From Agrobacterium sp. AGB01 (GTDB lineage: Bacteria > Pseudomonadota > Alphaproteobacteria > Rhizobiales > Rhizobiaceae), in contig NZ_JACVAB010000004.1 of NCBI RefSeq assembly GCF_014851585.1, positions 124,001 to 188,000 on the forward strand: 64,000 nucleotides of DNA, read 5' to 3'. Under the pieces are notes generated by a model. The model was not told where the DNA came from, did no database searches, and saw only the letters and a list, made by a program, of their open reading frames with translations. The translations under genes and the position numbers were made by a program. Positions 9,966 to 19,489 of this stretch are shown in pieces. Within the stretch, counting starts at the first letter, position 1; every line of letters starts with the position of its first letter.

Positions 9966-10778
9966 TCACTTTTTCTTGTCTTCGAAATGACCGGCGGCCA
10001 CGAAGCTGCCACCCTGATAACGAACGGCGGGGTCGTTAGGGTCGCCCTGCTTGGTCGCCGCGAAGACTTTGTCGGCATAATCGTCGGCACTGTCTTGTGG
10101 CGCGTAACCGAGGGATGCTGCGGTGCGATTATCCCAGAATGCACGGCTATTGTCCGACATGCCGTAGGCAACCATGAAGCCAACACGTTCGGCAGACAGG
10201 CTTTTTTCAACCAGTTGTCGGCAGTCGTTATATGAGAGCCATGTGATCAGGTGGCGACGATCGGTTGGCTCAGGGAATGATGAACCGATACGAAGGCTTA
10301 CCGTTTCAATGCCAAACTTGTCGAAATAATATCTGGCCAGATTTTCAACGAAGGTTTTGGACACGCCGTAGAGACTGTCTGGACGTGTCGGCACATTGCC
10401 GTCGATTGTTTCGTGGCGTTCGTAATAACCGATGGCATGGACAGAGCTTGCGTAAACGATGCGCTTGACGCCGTGCTGGCGGGCCGCTTCGTAGATGTTG
10501 TAGCTGCCGACAATATTGGCATTCAGAATAGTGTTCCAGGCAGCTTCCACGCCCTGGCCACCCATATGAATGATGGCATCACAACCCTTTACGGCATTCG
10601 ATACGGCATCGAAGTCCGACAGATCTGCCGGAAAATCCTCTTCATGCGCTTCAAGATCTTTGCAAGCGTTACGGGCGGAAAGACGCACGATTTTGCCGAG
10701 TTTCTGGCCCGACTGACGAAGCTGTGTTCCCAATGCGCCAGCGGCACCTGTCAAAAGAACTCTGTTATAGTCTGACAT
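9966..10778 (-). CDS. NAD-dependent epimerase/dehydratase, uronate-dehydrogenase-like
   Basis: 270-residue extended-SDR protein with LTGAAGALG at the N-terminus, the catalytic YGVSK (YxxxK), and the closing pattern WDNRTAASLGYAPQDSADDYA. The length and these motifs fit the uronate dehydrogenase (Udh) group described from Agrobacterium, which oxidises uronic acids to lactones. Its place inside a hydantoinase/aminotransferase operon makes a sugar-acid substrate doubtful, so the exact reaction is open. It is translated right after the aminotransferase (11-base gap). Confidence 0.78.
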   Translation of the reverse strand: MSDYNRVLLTGAAGALGTQLRQSGQKLGKIVRLSARNACKDLEAHEEDFPADLSDFDAVSNAVKGCDAIIHMGGQGVEAAWNTILNANIVGSYNIYEAARQHGVKRIVYASSVHAIGYYERHETIDGNVPTRPDSLYGVSKTFVENLARYYFDKFGIETVSLRIGSSFPEPTDRRHLITWLSYNDCRQLVEKSLSAERVGFMVAYGMSDNSRAFWDNRTAASLGYAPQDSADDYADKVFAATKQGDPNDPAVRYQGGSFVAAGHFEDKKK

Positions 10779-10789
10779 TATGTTCCCCT

Positions 10790-11998
10790 TTAACGTAGTT
10801 TGGCCAGCGCGTCGGCAACGCGCTCAATTGCTATGGTAAGGTTTTCGCGCGACGTGGCGAAAGAAAGTCGAATGTAAGGTTCCACACCAAATGCAGCACC
10901 TGGCACCGTAGCCACTTTCCCTTCGCTGAGAAGATAGGCGGCCAGATCGGTATCGTTAGATATCCGCGTGCCATCAGGGGCGGTCCGCCCAATATACGGC
11001 GCGCATTTCGGGAAGAGATAAAAGGCACCCTCCGGGGCTCTCACCTCAAGGCCCGGAATGGCTGCAAATCCCTTCGCCACCAGCTCACCACGCGCCTTAA
11101 ATTCAGCAACGGCCTTGTGCACGAATTCCTGCGGTCCATTGAGTGCCGCCGCTGCCGCGTATTGGGTGATTGAGGACGGGCATGTCGTGCTTTGCGATTG
11201 AAGTTTGTTCAAAACCTTTGTCAGGTTTTTGGGACCCACTGCATAGCCAAGCCGCCAACCCGTCATCGCGTAGGCTTTCGACACGCCATTGATCAGCAGA
11301 GTGCGGTCGCGCAAATCCGGGCAGGCCACGGCAAATGACGTGAACGGAACGACACCACAAATGATGTGTTCATAGATCTCGTCAGACATGATCGCGACCT
11401 GTGGATGGCGAGCAAGGACATCGCCCAGCGCCCGCAGTTCCTGTGCCGTATAGATCGCGCCTGTCGGATTTGATGGGGAGTTAAACAGGAACCAGCGGCT
11501 TTTGGGGGTGATCGCTGCCTCCAACTGCTCAGGTGTGATCTTGAAATCCTGTTCCACCCCACAGGATACGATGCGCGGAAGTCCACCATGCAAAATGACG
11601 ATATCCGTGTAAGACACCCAGTAAGGCGCAGGCACAATCACTTCGTCGCCCGGTTCCAACGTACCGAGAAACGCGTTGAACAAAATCTGTTTGGCACCGT
11701 TACCAATCGAGACTTCATCAAGAGCGTAGTCGAGGCCATTCTCACGCTTGTATTTGGCAACGATTGCTTCGCGCAGTTCAAGCAGACCGTCCGGCTGTGT
11801 GTAGCGGGTGATGCCCTGACGCATGGCCTCATCGGCAGCAGCAACTATATGAGCCGGCGTATTGAAGTCCGGCTCGCCGAGAGAGAGGTCGACGACCGGT
11901 ACGCCTTTGGCTTTCAGCGCCTTCGCCGCAGTGGCAACGGCCATAGATGGTGACGACTTGATGCCCGCCACACGGTTGCTTTCAAAGTGGATCGTCAT
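10790..11998 (-). CDS. PLP-dependent aminotransferase class I (aspartate-aminotransferase-like)
   Basis: 402 residues, fold-type I aminotransferase. PLP contacts are visible: GNGAKQ for phosphate binding, NSPSNPTGA, the DEIYEH aspartate, and the Schiff-base lysine in NGVSKAYAMTGWRLGY, with a C-terminal substrate-carboxylate arginine in YIRLSFA. It overlaps the end of hyuB by 4 bases, so the two are probably translationally coupled. It would transfer an amino group from the pathway's amino-acid product to a 2-oxoacid. The true amino donor is not determinable from sequence. Confidence 0.88.
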   Translation of the reverse strand: MTIHFESNRVAGIKSSPSMAVATAAKALKAKGVPVVDLSLGEPDFNTPAHIVAAADEAMRQGITRYTQPDGLLELREAIVAKYKRENGLDYALDEVSIGNGAKQILFNAFLGTLEPGDEVIVPAPYWVSYTDIVILHGGLPRIVSCGVEQDFKITPEQLEAAITPKSRWFLFNSPSNPTGAIYTAQELRALGDVLARHPQVAIMSDEIYEHIICGVVPFTSFAVACPDLRDRTLLINGVSKAYAMTGWRLGYAVGPKNLTKVLNKLQSQSTTCPSSITQYAAAAALNGPQEFVHKAVAEFKARGELVAKGFAAIPGLEVRAPEGAFYLFPKCAPYIGRTAPDGTRISNDTDLAAYLLSEGKVATVPGAAFGVEPYIRLSFATSRENLTIAIERVADALAKLR

Positions 11999-13650
11999 GC
12001 CTTTCCTCCCGGCTTGCCGTACAATGCTGCCTGTTCTTTTGTGATGTAGCCGTGCTGGAGGTCATGGGAGACCGCCTCGGTTGGGCGATTGGCCGGATCG
12101 CCGTAGCCGCCGCCACCTGGCAGTGACAGAACGAGACGACGACCTTCCGGAACGAATTGAAGCCCCTTGCCCTTGAGGGTCGTGCCGTCATCCAGCCCCA
12201 CTCCGCCAGCCGCGCCATCAAGACCACCGTCGCGGCCGCGAGCCGGATGCGATATGCGGTCGAACATGGCGGAGAAACGGAAGGTGAAACCTTCGGCCGC
12301 TTCGATTTCGATCATTTGTCCCAGGCCACCGCGTTGTGCACCGGCGCCACCGGATCCTTCACGCAGTTCCTTGCGCCAGACGATGACCGGTCCGACATTT
12401 TCAGTCGCTTCGATCGGCATGGTGTGCACGCCACTGGGGAAAGCGGTTGCGTTGAGGCCGTCGAGCGCAGTGCGCGCACCGGAGCCCCCGGAATTGAACA
12501 TCAGGATTTCGGCGCCCTTCGCGTCATTGCCGGGAACTGGGCGGACGCTCATATGAAGGTTCCAAAGCGCGCTGGCACCTTCTGCAGGTACCTGACCGGG
12601 AAGTGCCTTGTGGAGTGCGCCGAGCACGAGATCAGGCACGAAGTGGCCAAGAACGTGGCGAACGGCGACCGGTGCCGGGCGTTTGGCGTTCAGGATGCAA
12701 CCCTCGGGCGCTGTGACCTCAAAGGGAGCAAGCGATGCTGCGTTGTTTGGAATGTCAGGAGCGACAACACATTTGATGCCGTAACAGGCATAGGCTTTGG
12801 CATAAACGAGCGGCACGTTGATGCCGAATTTGCTCATGCCGGACGTACCGTCGAAATCTACGATGACGCCATCCGCGCCGATGCTGAGTTTCGCTGCCAG
12901 ATGCACAGGCTCATCATAGCCGTCGAGGTCAAGGCTGTAGCTCCACGAGCCATGGGGCAGGTTACGCAACCGCTCAAGTGTTGCCTCGCGGCTGTGCTTG
13001 AGGATGAAACCGCCAATCATCGAGAGGTCATCGAGATTGAATTCCGTCAACATGTCGATCAGGCGACGATGGCCTGTTTCATTGCAGGCGGCGAGCGCAT
13101 GAAAGTCACCGACAACCTTGTCGCTCTCGCGGACGTTGTTCTTGACGATATTGATCAGCGTGCGGTCCAACTGGCCACGATCAAAGAACTTCATAATCGG
13201 AATGAAGAGACCTTCTTCGTAGACTTCCCGTGCGTCGGGACCAAAGCCGCGGCCACCGACATCGACCACATGGGCTGTGGAGGCGAAGTAACCAACCAGT
13301 TTGCCATGGTGGAACGATGGTGTAACGACGGTAATGTCGTGAAGGTGGCCGGTGCCCTTCCACGGATCATTGGTAATGTAGACATCGCCTTCAAAAATGT
13401 TCTCAGGTCCGATGTCGTGGATAAAATGCGCAACAGATTCGGCCATCGCATTGACATGTCCGGGTGTTCCGGTGACGGCCTGCGCGAGCATGCGACCTTC
13501 AAGGTCGAATACACCTGCCGACAGGTCGCCCGCTTCGCGCACAGAGGTGGAGAATGCTGTACGGATCAGTGTCTGGGCCTGTTCCTCGACTACCGAAATC
13601 AGGCGGTTCCACATGACCTGCATGTGGATATCGATCATGGACTGGTTCAT
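11995..13650 (-). CDS. hyuB: hydantoinase/oxoprolinase B-subunit family protein
   Basis: 551 residues, HyuB family, the partner of HyuA in ATP-dependent N-methylhydantoinase, 5-oxoprolinase-like and acetone-carboxylase-like complexes. Family hallmarks are LIRTAFSTSVREAGD near the N-terminus, the ITNDPWKGTGHLHD metal-site region, and the glycine-rich GGGGYGDP near the C-terminus. The stop overlaps the aminotransferase start by 4 bases, and the start is 11 bases after hyuA. It probably opens a cyclic imide or lactam bond at the cost of ATP with its partner. The substrate (hydantoin, oxoproline or other) cannot be told from the sequence. Confidence 0.9.
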   Translation of the reverse strand: MNQSMIDIHMQVMWNRLISVVEEQAQTLIRTAFSTSVREAGDLSAGVFDLEGRMLAQAVTGTPGHVNAMAESVAHFIHDIGPENIFEGDVYITNDPWKGTGHLHDITVVTPSFHHGKLVGYFASTAHVVDVGGRGFGPDAREVYEEGLFIPIMKFFDRGQLDRTLINIVKNNVRESDKVVGDFHALAACNETGHRRLIDMLTEFNLDDLSMIGGFILKHSREATLERLRNLPHGSWSYSLDLDGYDEPVHLAAKLSIGADGVIVDFDGTSGMSKFGINVPLVYAKAYACYGIKCVVAPDIPNNAASLAPFEVTAPEGCILNAKRPAPVAVRHVLGHFVPDLVLGALHKALPGQVPAEGASALWNLHMSVRPVPGNDAKGAEILMFNSGGSGARTALDGLNATAFPSGVHTMPIEATENVGPVIVWRKELREGSGGAGAQRGGLGQMIEIEAAEGFTFRFSAMFDRISHPARGRDGGLDGAAGGVGLDDGTTLKGKGLQFVPEGRRLVLSLPGGGGYGDPANRPTEAVSHDLQHGYITKEQAALYGKPGGKA

Positions 13651-13661
13651 CGGGAGGTTCC

Positions 13662-15743
13662 TTACTGCCGGGTGATGAGGAGGCAGCCGTCGTTCTGGAC
13701 GATGGCCTTGAACGAAGAGGTCAGCACTGACGAGGTCTCGCGCTCGACGATGACGGCTGGACCAGAGACGACGTCGCCTGGTTTCAGGGTTTCGCGATCG
13801 TGAATACCTGCATCAAGATATGCGCCTTGGGAGGCTTCAAACAGGCGGCGCCGTGTGTGTGGTTCAACCACGCTGCCTTCTGCAACAGACGCAACACGTT
13901 CGACAGGCGGAAGTGGCGAAGAGGCTTTCACCGACCAGCTGACGATCTCGATGTCGAGGCCTTCGATGGCTCTGCCAAAGAAACGTTCATACTCGGTCTG
14001 GAAGATCGCCGATATTGTTGCTGCACTCGACGCGTCGAACCTTTCGCTAGCCAGCGATACCGGGATATCCCACCCCTGTCCTGCGTAGCGCATGAACAGT
14101 GTTCTCTCGATGATGGGTGCAGCCGCTTCGAGGCCGCCTTCGACGAAGCCAACAGCTTCGTTCCCCATAGAGTTGAGAAGGCGGTTCGCTTCTGCGTAAT
14201 CGAAATGCGAGAGGTTGAAGACGGAGCTGCGGACGGCTTCGTAACCGAAAGGTGCGCGCAGAAAGCCGATGGCAGAACCGACGCCGGCACCCGGAGGCAC
14301 CAGGAAGGTGGAGATGCCCATTTTTTCGCAGAGACGGGCCGCATGCAACGGACCTGCTCCACCAAAAGTAATCATCGTGAAGTCGGAAATGTTCTTGCCG
14401 TTTTCGACGGTGTGGACGCGGCCGGCATTGGCCATGTTCTCGTCGACCATTTCACAGGTGCCATATGCGGCGCCTTCCGGATCAAGACCGATCAACGACC
14501 CGATATCATCGGTCATCGCAGTGCGGCTTGCGTCAATGGACAGCGGAATTGCGCCGCCTGCAAAATTGTCCGGATCGAGCTTGCCAAGGATCAGGTCTGC
14601 ATCGGTGACCGTCGGATTTTTGCCGCCGCGGCCATAGCAGGCCGGGCCTGGTTCGGATGCGGCCGAATGAGGTCCAACGCGGATCTGGCGCATGCCATCG
14701 ACGGAAGCGATGGAACCGCCACCCGCGCCGATTTCCACCATCTCGACGACGGGAATGGAGATCGGCATGCCTGAACCCTTGCGGAAACGGTAGGTGCGCG
14801 CGACCTCGAAAGTCTTTGCGGTTTTGGGAACCTGGTTTTCGATCAGGCAGATCTTGGCGGTGGTGCCACCCATGTCGAAGGAAAGGACGGTGTCCAGGCC
14901 ATGACGTCGGGCGATGTCGGCTGCAAAAATTGCGCCACCAGCAGGGCCGGATTCAACCAGACGGACCGGGAATTCCGAAGCGCTTTCAATGGAGACAATA
15001 CCGCCGCCCGAATGGATCATGAAGACCGGGCAGCCGACACCAATATCCTTGAGCGAGACGACAAGACGATCAAGGTAGGATTTGATCGCTGGTTTTACAT
15101 AGGCGTTCGCGCAGACTGTGTTAAAACGCTCGAACTCACGCATCTGCGGTGAAACTTCCGAGGAAATCGACACGGAAACATCTGGCAGGCGCTTGAGGAT
15201 CGCATCGCGCACCGCGACTTCGTGGGCGCCGTTTACATAGGCATGGATAAAGCCGATCGCGACACTCTCATAACCACCGGCCGCAATCTGTTCGACAACG
15301 GCATCGACCGAGCTGTGATCCAGTTCGAGAAGGACCTTGCCTGCCGCATCGATACGCTCTCTGACGACCATGCGGTCAGCGCGGGCAATCAGGGCTGGCG
15401 GTAAAGAGATATTGAGGTCGTACTGTTCAAAGCGGTTTTCGGTGCGCATTTCCAGAACGTCACGGAAACCTTCCGTCGTGACGAATGCAGTTTTTGCGCC
15501 GCGGCGCTCGATAAGAGCATTCGTCGCCAGTGTTGTTCCGTGGATCAGGATGTCAATCTGCGAGAGCGAAACCCCCGCCATTTCAGCAACGGCCTGCACA
15601 CCTTTTAATATGGCTCTTTCGGGCGCCGTATAGTCCGTCAAAACCTTTGTTGAATGCAATGCGCCGTCGAGATCCAGCGCGATGTCCGTAAATGTTCCGC
15701 CGATATCGACACCGACCCGGCAGGTTTTTTTGGTGCTGGTCAC
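13662..15743 (-). CDS. hyuA: hydantoinase/oxoprolinase A-subunit family protein
   Basis: HyuA family, actin/HSP70-like ATPase fold. The N-terminal phosphate loop VGVDIGGTFTDIAL and the second one FDMGGTTAKICL are clear, as are IHGTTLATNALIERRGA and FGGAGPLHA. The frame is open to 15866, but I choose the GTG at 15743 (VTSTKKTCRVGVD), preceded by GGGGA at good spacing, because family members begin just before the glycine loop. This gives 693 residues. It is the first gene of the leftward six-gene operon and divergent from livK. It supplies ATP-driven activation for ring opening together with HyuB. Confidence 0.9.
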   Translation of the reverse strand: MTSTKKTCRVGVDIGGTFTDIALDLDGALHSTKVLTDYTAPERAILKGVQAVAEMAGVSLSQIDILIHGTTLATNALIERRGAKTAFVTTEGFRDVLEMRTENRFEQYDLNISLPPALIARADRMVVRERIDAAGKVLLELDHSSVDAVVEQIAAGGYESVAIGFIHAYVNGAHEVAVRDAILKRLPDVSVSISSEVSPQMREFERFNTVCANAYVKPAIKSYLDRLVVSLKDIGVGCPVFMIHSGGGIVSIESASEFPVRLVESGPAGGAIFAADIARRHGLDTVLSFDMGGTTAKICLIENQVPKTAKTFEVARTYRFRKGSGMPISIPVVEMVEIGAGGGSIASVDGMRQIRVGPHSAASEPGPACYGRGGKNPTVTDADLILGKLDPDNFAGGAIPLSIDASRTAMTDDIGSLIGLDPEGAAYGTCEMVDENMANAGRVHTVENGKNISDFTMITFGGAGPLHAARLCEKMGISTFLVPPGAGVGSAIGFLRAPFGYEAVRSSVFNLSHFDYAEANRLLNSMGNEAVGFVEGGLEAAAPIIERTLFMRYAGQGWDIPVSLASERFDASSAATISAIFQTEYERFFGRAIEGLDIEIVSWSVKASSPLPPVERVASVAEGSVVEPHTRRRLFEASQGAYLDAGIHDRETLKPGDVVSGPAVIVERETSSVLTSSFKAIVQNDGCLLITRQ

Positions 15744-16049
15744 CGTGTTGTTCCCCGTTTTTGTGTTGGCATTGATGTGACCTTGTTGGTCGCGCCTGCG
15801 CTTCGACTTTTGAGCGTCTTTGCAGCAGGGTTCAATATTTTGCTTGACGTTTTTTGTATATGTCACTTATCATATAAGTGTCAACTAGAGGTGAAGCGCA
15901 ATTTTCTAATTTCCGAGAGTTTTTTTCAAAAAATTCTGCAAGAAATTCGTTTTAAACCAAATAGTTACTGGAATACCAATGCGTGGATGCAGGAGCCAAC
16001 CTGTGCCGAAGACTGTGACTGATGCAATATTAATCCAGAGGGAAACGCG
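15744..16049. promoter_or_regulatory. divergent hyuA / livK control region with a perfect inverted repeat
   Basis: This 306-base gap separates the two divergent operons. CACTTAT-CAT-ATAAGTG (15864-15880) is a perfect 7-3-7 inverted repeat, resembling 2999-3015. It sits about 120 bases upstream of hyuA and 170 upstream of livK. No coding sequence was identified. The likely binder is the GntR/FCD protein encoded at 6156, but no experiment or conserved-site search supports this here. Confidence 0.55.
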
Positions 16050-17165
16050 ATGAAATCTATCTCAAAACTACTCGCTTCAACGGCTTTCGCAGCAATCATT
16101 TCGGTTGCTTCAGTCAATGCTGCTGAAAGCATCAAAATCGGTGTTGCCGGACCTTATACTGGTCCTAATGCAACATTCGGTGAGCAGGTGTTCAGCGGTG
16201 TGTCCGCATATGTAAATGACGTCAATGAGGCCGGCGGCATCAATGGCAAGAAGATCGAGTTGGTGAAGGGCGACGACGCCTGCGAGCCAAAGCAGGCGGT
16301 TGCAGTTGCCAATCGTTTCGTCGACCAAGATAAAGTCCAGGCAGTAATTGGTCACTTCTGCTCATCGGGCACCATACCAGCATCTGAAATTTATAATGAC
16401 GCGGGCATTATCGAAATGACGCCGTCGTCAACAAATCCGGTTGTCACCGATCGTGGTTTTGACAATCTGTTCCGTGGCTGCGGTCGCGACGATCAGCAGG
16501 CCGTGGTTGCTGGAGCATTTATCGTCGACACACTGAAGCGCGACAAAATCGCCCTGATCCATGACAAGGACACTTATGGCCAGGGTCTGGTCGATGCCGT
16601 GAAGAAAACACTCGAAGACCGTGGCATTAAACCTGTTCTGTATGAAGGTTTGACACGCGGCGAGCGCGACTTCAACGCGCTGGTCACAAAGATCAAGAGC
16701 ACCGGTGCAAATGCAGTTTATTTCGGCGGACTAATTCCTGAAGGTGGCCCATTGATCCGTCAGTTGAAAGAACAGGGCGTCGATGTTGTGTTCGTCAGCG
16801 GTGACTCCTTTGCGCAGAAGGAATTGATTGCGGCAGCTGGTGGTCCAGCCAACTTGGCCAACGTCTATTATTCCGCAACACCGGATCCCCTTGAAGATCC
16901 TTCGACCAAGGGTGTGCAGGACAATCTGAAAAAGGCAAACATCACGCCTGCCAACTATACGCTGTATGGTTATGCCAACGCTCAGGCGATTGTTGCAGCA
17001 CTCAAGGCGGGTGAAGACCTCGCATCCCAGGCCGCTTACCTGCGCAGCAATGTCGTTGACACTGCAATCGGCAAGCTGACATGGGATGAGAAAGGCGACA
17101 TCAAGGACTTCAAGTTCGTCTTCTACAACTTCGACGACAAGGGCACCCCTACCCTCGTCAAGTAA
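16050..17165 (+). CDS. livK: branched-chain amino acid-type ABC transporter, substrate-binding protein
   Basis: 371-residue periplasmic binding protein of the Leu/Ile/Val-binding type. A Sec signal peptide covers about residues 1-24 (SKLLASTAFAAIISVASVNA, cut before AES). The mature protein starts IKIGVAGPYTGPNATFGEQ and has the conserved GHFCSSGTIPAS ligand loop. First gene of the complete import operon. Many members of this family bind aromatic, amide or urea-like compounds rather than branched-chain amino acids; given the hyu genes, the ligand may be the cyclic substrate of the pathway (inference). Confidence 0.92.
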   Translation: MKSISKLLASTAFAAIISVASVNAAESIKIGVAGPYTGPNATFGEQVFSGVSAYVNDVNEAGGINGKKIELVKGDDACEPKQAVAVANRFVDQDKVQAVIGHFCSSGTIPASEIYNDAGIIEMTPSSTNPVVTDRGFDNLFRGCGRDDQQAVVAGAFIVDTLKRDKIALIHDKDTYGQGLVDAVKKTLEDRGIKPVLYEGLTRGERDFNALVTKIKSTGANAVYFGGLIPEGGPLIRQLKEQGVDVVFVSGDSFAQKELIAAAGGPANLANVYYSATPDPLEDPSTKGVQDNLKKANITPANYTLYGYANAQAIVAALKAGEDLASQAAYLRSNVVDTAIGKLTWDEKGDIKDFKFVFYNFDDKGTPTLVK

Positions 17166-17180
17166 GGCAGCCGCATTCAC

Positions 17181-17205
17181 GCCAGCCGGCGACGTTCCGG
17201 CTGGC
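17181..17205 (+). terminator. intercistronic stem-loop after livK
   Basis: GCCAGCCGG and CCGGCTGGC form a 9-bp GC-rich stem with a 7-base loop, followed by CTTTCC. Hairpins just after the binding-protein gene are common in ABC operons; they partly terminate transcription or protect the livK mRNA so that the binding protein is made in excess. Confidence 0.7.
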
Positions 17206-17241
17206 CTTTCCTGCCCTAAAAAAACAAAAAGGGGAATTGCC

Positions 17242-18159
17242 GTGGATTTCTACATCCTGGTCCAGCAACTATTTAATGGAATTACGCTCGGCGCGATTTA
17301 TGGACTGATCGCAGTTGGCTACACGATGGTCTATGGCGTGATCAGAATGATCAATTTCGCCCATGGCGATGTCTATATGGTGTCTGCCTATGTCGCGGCG
17401 ATCGTTCTTTCGGTTCTGACGTTTTTCGGCGTCGAATCGGTACCGTTCGCTCTGATCTCTGTCCTCATTCTGACCTGCGCGATTACCGCGGCCTATGGCT
17501 GGACAATCGAACGTGTTGCCTATCGTCCGCTTCGCGGATCGACCAAACTCGCACCGCTGATTTCTGCCATTGGCATTTCGCTGATGTTGCAGAGCTATGT
17601 TCAGATTGCGCAGGGCGCGCGCGATCAAGGCGTTCCGACGTTGATCCAGGGTGCCTTCCGTTTCGGTGACGGCGTCCATTTCGCACAGATTACCTATATG
17701 CAAACGGTAATCCTGGTTGCTTCCCTCGTCGCCATGGGAATTCTCACCTACGTTATCAATTACACCCGCATCGGTCGCGAGTGCCGCGCCACGCAGCAGA
17801 ACCTTCGCATCTCCGCAGTGCTTGGTGTGAACACCGATAGAATAATCTCGACAGTCTTCGTCATCGGCGCGACGACCGCGGCCGTCGGCGGTACGCTGGT
17901 CACCTTCAATTACGGCTCGTTCAACTTCTTCATCGGCTTCGTGATGGGGATCAAGGCCTTCACCGCAGCGGTACTCGGTGGCATCGGCTCACTCCCAGGT
18001 GCGGTGTTGGGCGGTATCCTGCTTGGTCTGACGGAAGCTCTCTTCGCCGGATATGTCAGCACAGATTACAAGGATGTTTTCGCTTTCGCCCTGCTGATCA
18101 TTCTCTTGTTCTTCCGTCCGTCGGGTCTTCTCGGCAAGCCGGAAATCCAGAAAGTCTGA
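17242..18159 (+). CDS. livH: branched-chain amino acid-type ABC transporter permease LivH
   Basis: Inner-membrane permease of the LivH family, 305 residues and about eight hydrophobic segments. I choose GTG at 17242 (VDFYILVQQLFNGITLGAIY), which has GGGGAA eight bases upstream; the longer frame from 17086 overlaps livK and its extra residues look non-native. The family signature GAIYGLIAVGYTMVYGVIRMIN begins at residue 17 and the permease ends FFRPSGLLGKP. It forms the translocation channel with LivM. Confidence 0.92.
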   Translation: MDFYILVQQLFNGITLGAIYGLIAVGYTMVYGVIRMINFAHGDVYMVSAYVAAIVLSVLTFFGVESVPFALISVLILTCAITAAYGWTIERVAYRPLRGSTKLAPLISAIGISLMLQSYVQIAQGARDQGVPTLIQGAFRFGDGVHFAQITYMQTVILVASLVAMGILTYVINYTRIGRECRATQQNLRISAVLGVNTDRIISTVFVIGATTAAVGGTLVTFNYGSFNFFIGFVMGIKAFTAAVLGGIGSLPGAVLGGILLGLTEALFAGYVSTDYKDVFAFALLIILLFFRPSGLLGKPEIQKV

Positions 18160-18172
18160 GAGGAGCGACACC

Positions 18173-19489
18173 ATGAAATCTTCTACTACTCTATCGCTCC
18201 TGCGAGAGGCGCTTCTTACCTTCGTCGTTTCGATCATATTGTTTGGACCTATTTCCGGTCTGGTTCTGGATGGCTTTTCGTTCACCAACCAGCTTGGCCG
18301 CGCCGTCATGTTGGCGGCGATTGTCACCGTAGGCCGGGTTTTGATTTCCCTTATCCGGATGTCGGCGCTTGGCGCGCATTTGGCAAAGATGGTGGCAAAT
18401 AACGGAACCGGCGTCACCGTTATGACCGGCAAGGAAAAATCTCCTGCACTCATTCTTATTGCGCTGTTTGCATCCGGTCTCTGCCTGCCGTTTTTTACCG
18501 ACAAATATCTGCTTGGCATTGCCATACTTGCGTTGATTTATTGCCTTTTGGGCCTCGGTCTCAACATCGTTGTGGGTCTTGCCGGCCTTCTCGACCTTGG
18601 TTTCGTGGCCTTTTATGCGGTTGGTGCCTATCTCTTGGCGCTTGGTTCGCAATATCTGGGCCTTGGCTTCTGGGGCGCACTGATTATTGCTCCCTTCCTT
18701 GCTGCCTTGTTCGGCATGGTCCTTGCCTTCCCGGTCTTGAAAATGCATGGCGATTATCTTGCGATCGTCACTCTGGGATTCGGCGAGATCATTCGCCTCA
18801 TTCTCAACAACTGGCTGGAATTCACCGGCGGTCCGAATGGTTCGCCAGTGCCACCGCCGACTTTTCTTGGACTTGAATTCGGCCGTACAGCCAAACAGGG
18901 CGGCACGCCGTTTCATGAATATTTCGGCATACCCTATAGTGCCGATTACAAATTCTGGTTCATCTACTTCGTACTCTTCCTTGTCGTGTGCCTGGCAATC
19001 TACGTGGTGCAGCGGCTGCGCGTCATTCCGCTTGGCAGAATGTGGGAGGCGCTGCGTGAAGATGAGATCGCCTGTCGCTCACTGGGTGTGAACCACGTCT
19101 TCACCAAGCTGACAGCCTTCATGCTCGGTGCATCGACCGGCGGCATTGCAGGCGTGTTCTTTGCAGTGCATCAGGGTTTCGTGAACCCGACATCCTTCAC
19201 CTTTTTTGAATCCGCTCTCATCCTGGCGATCGTGGTCCTAGGCGGTTTGGGATCGACCGTAGGCGTCATTGCCGCAGCACTTGTTCTGACAATCCTTCCC
19301 GAAATGTTGCGAGAGTTCGCCGAATACCGCGTGTTTATCTTCGGCGTGCTGATGGTTGTGATGATGATCTGGAAGCCGCGTGGGCTTGTTCGGGTCAAAC
19401 GTCCGGCTTTCTTCCCAAGTTCGTCAGCAAAAACCATTGGCAACGTGCCTGCATTCGTTCCCCAAGCCGAGGTGGAGGCAAACCGATGA
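18173..19489 (+). CDS. livM: branched-chain amino acid-type ABC transporter permease LivM
   Basis: 438-residue permease of the LivM family. The N-terminal extension of roughly 100 residues, with two to three hydrophobic segments, precedes the core, a form common in Rhizobiales. The core motif YCLLGLGLNIVVGLAGLLDL appears near residue 123, and the coupling region REDEIACRSLGVN contacts the ATPases. Its stop overlaps the livG start by 4 bases. Partner of LivH in the membrane channel. Confidence 0.92.
   Translation: MKSSTTLSLLREALLTFVVSIILFGPISGLVLDGFSFTNQLGRAVMLAAIVTVGRVLISLIRMSALGAHLAKMVANNGTGVTVMTGKEKSPALILIALFASGLCLPFFTDKYLLGIAILALIYCLLGLGLNIVVGLAGLLDLGFVAFYAVGAYLLALGSQYLGLGFWGALIIAPFLAALFGMVLAFPVLKMHGDYLAIVTLGFGEIIRLILNNWLEFTGGPNGSPVPPPTFLGLEFGRTAKQGGTPFHEYFGIPYSADYKFWFIYFVLFLVVCLAIYVVQRLRVIPLGRMWEALREDEIACRSLGVNHVFTKLTAFMLGASTGGIAGVFFAVHQGFVNPTSFTFFESALILAIVVLGGLGSTVGVIAAALVLTILPEMLREFAEYRVFIFGVLMVVMMIWKPRGLVRVKRPAFFPSSSAKTIGNVPAFVPQAEVEANR

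Noticed and set aside
12157..13803. Long open frame (548 codons) antisense to hyuB and the end of hyuA
   Set aside because: It mirrors a clear HyuB/HyuA coding sequence; the encoded protein has no family features and high-GC codon bias creates such shadow frames.
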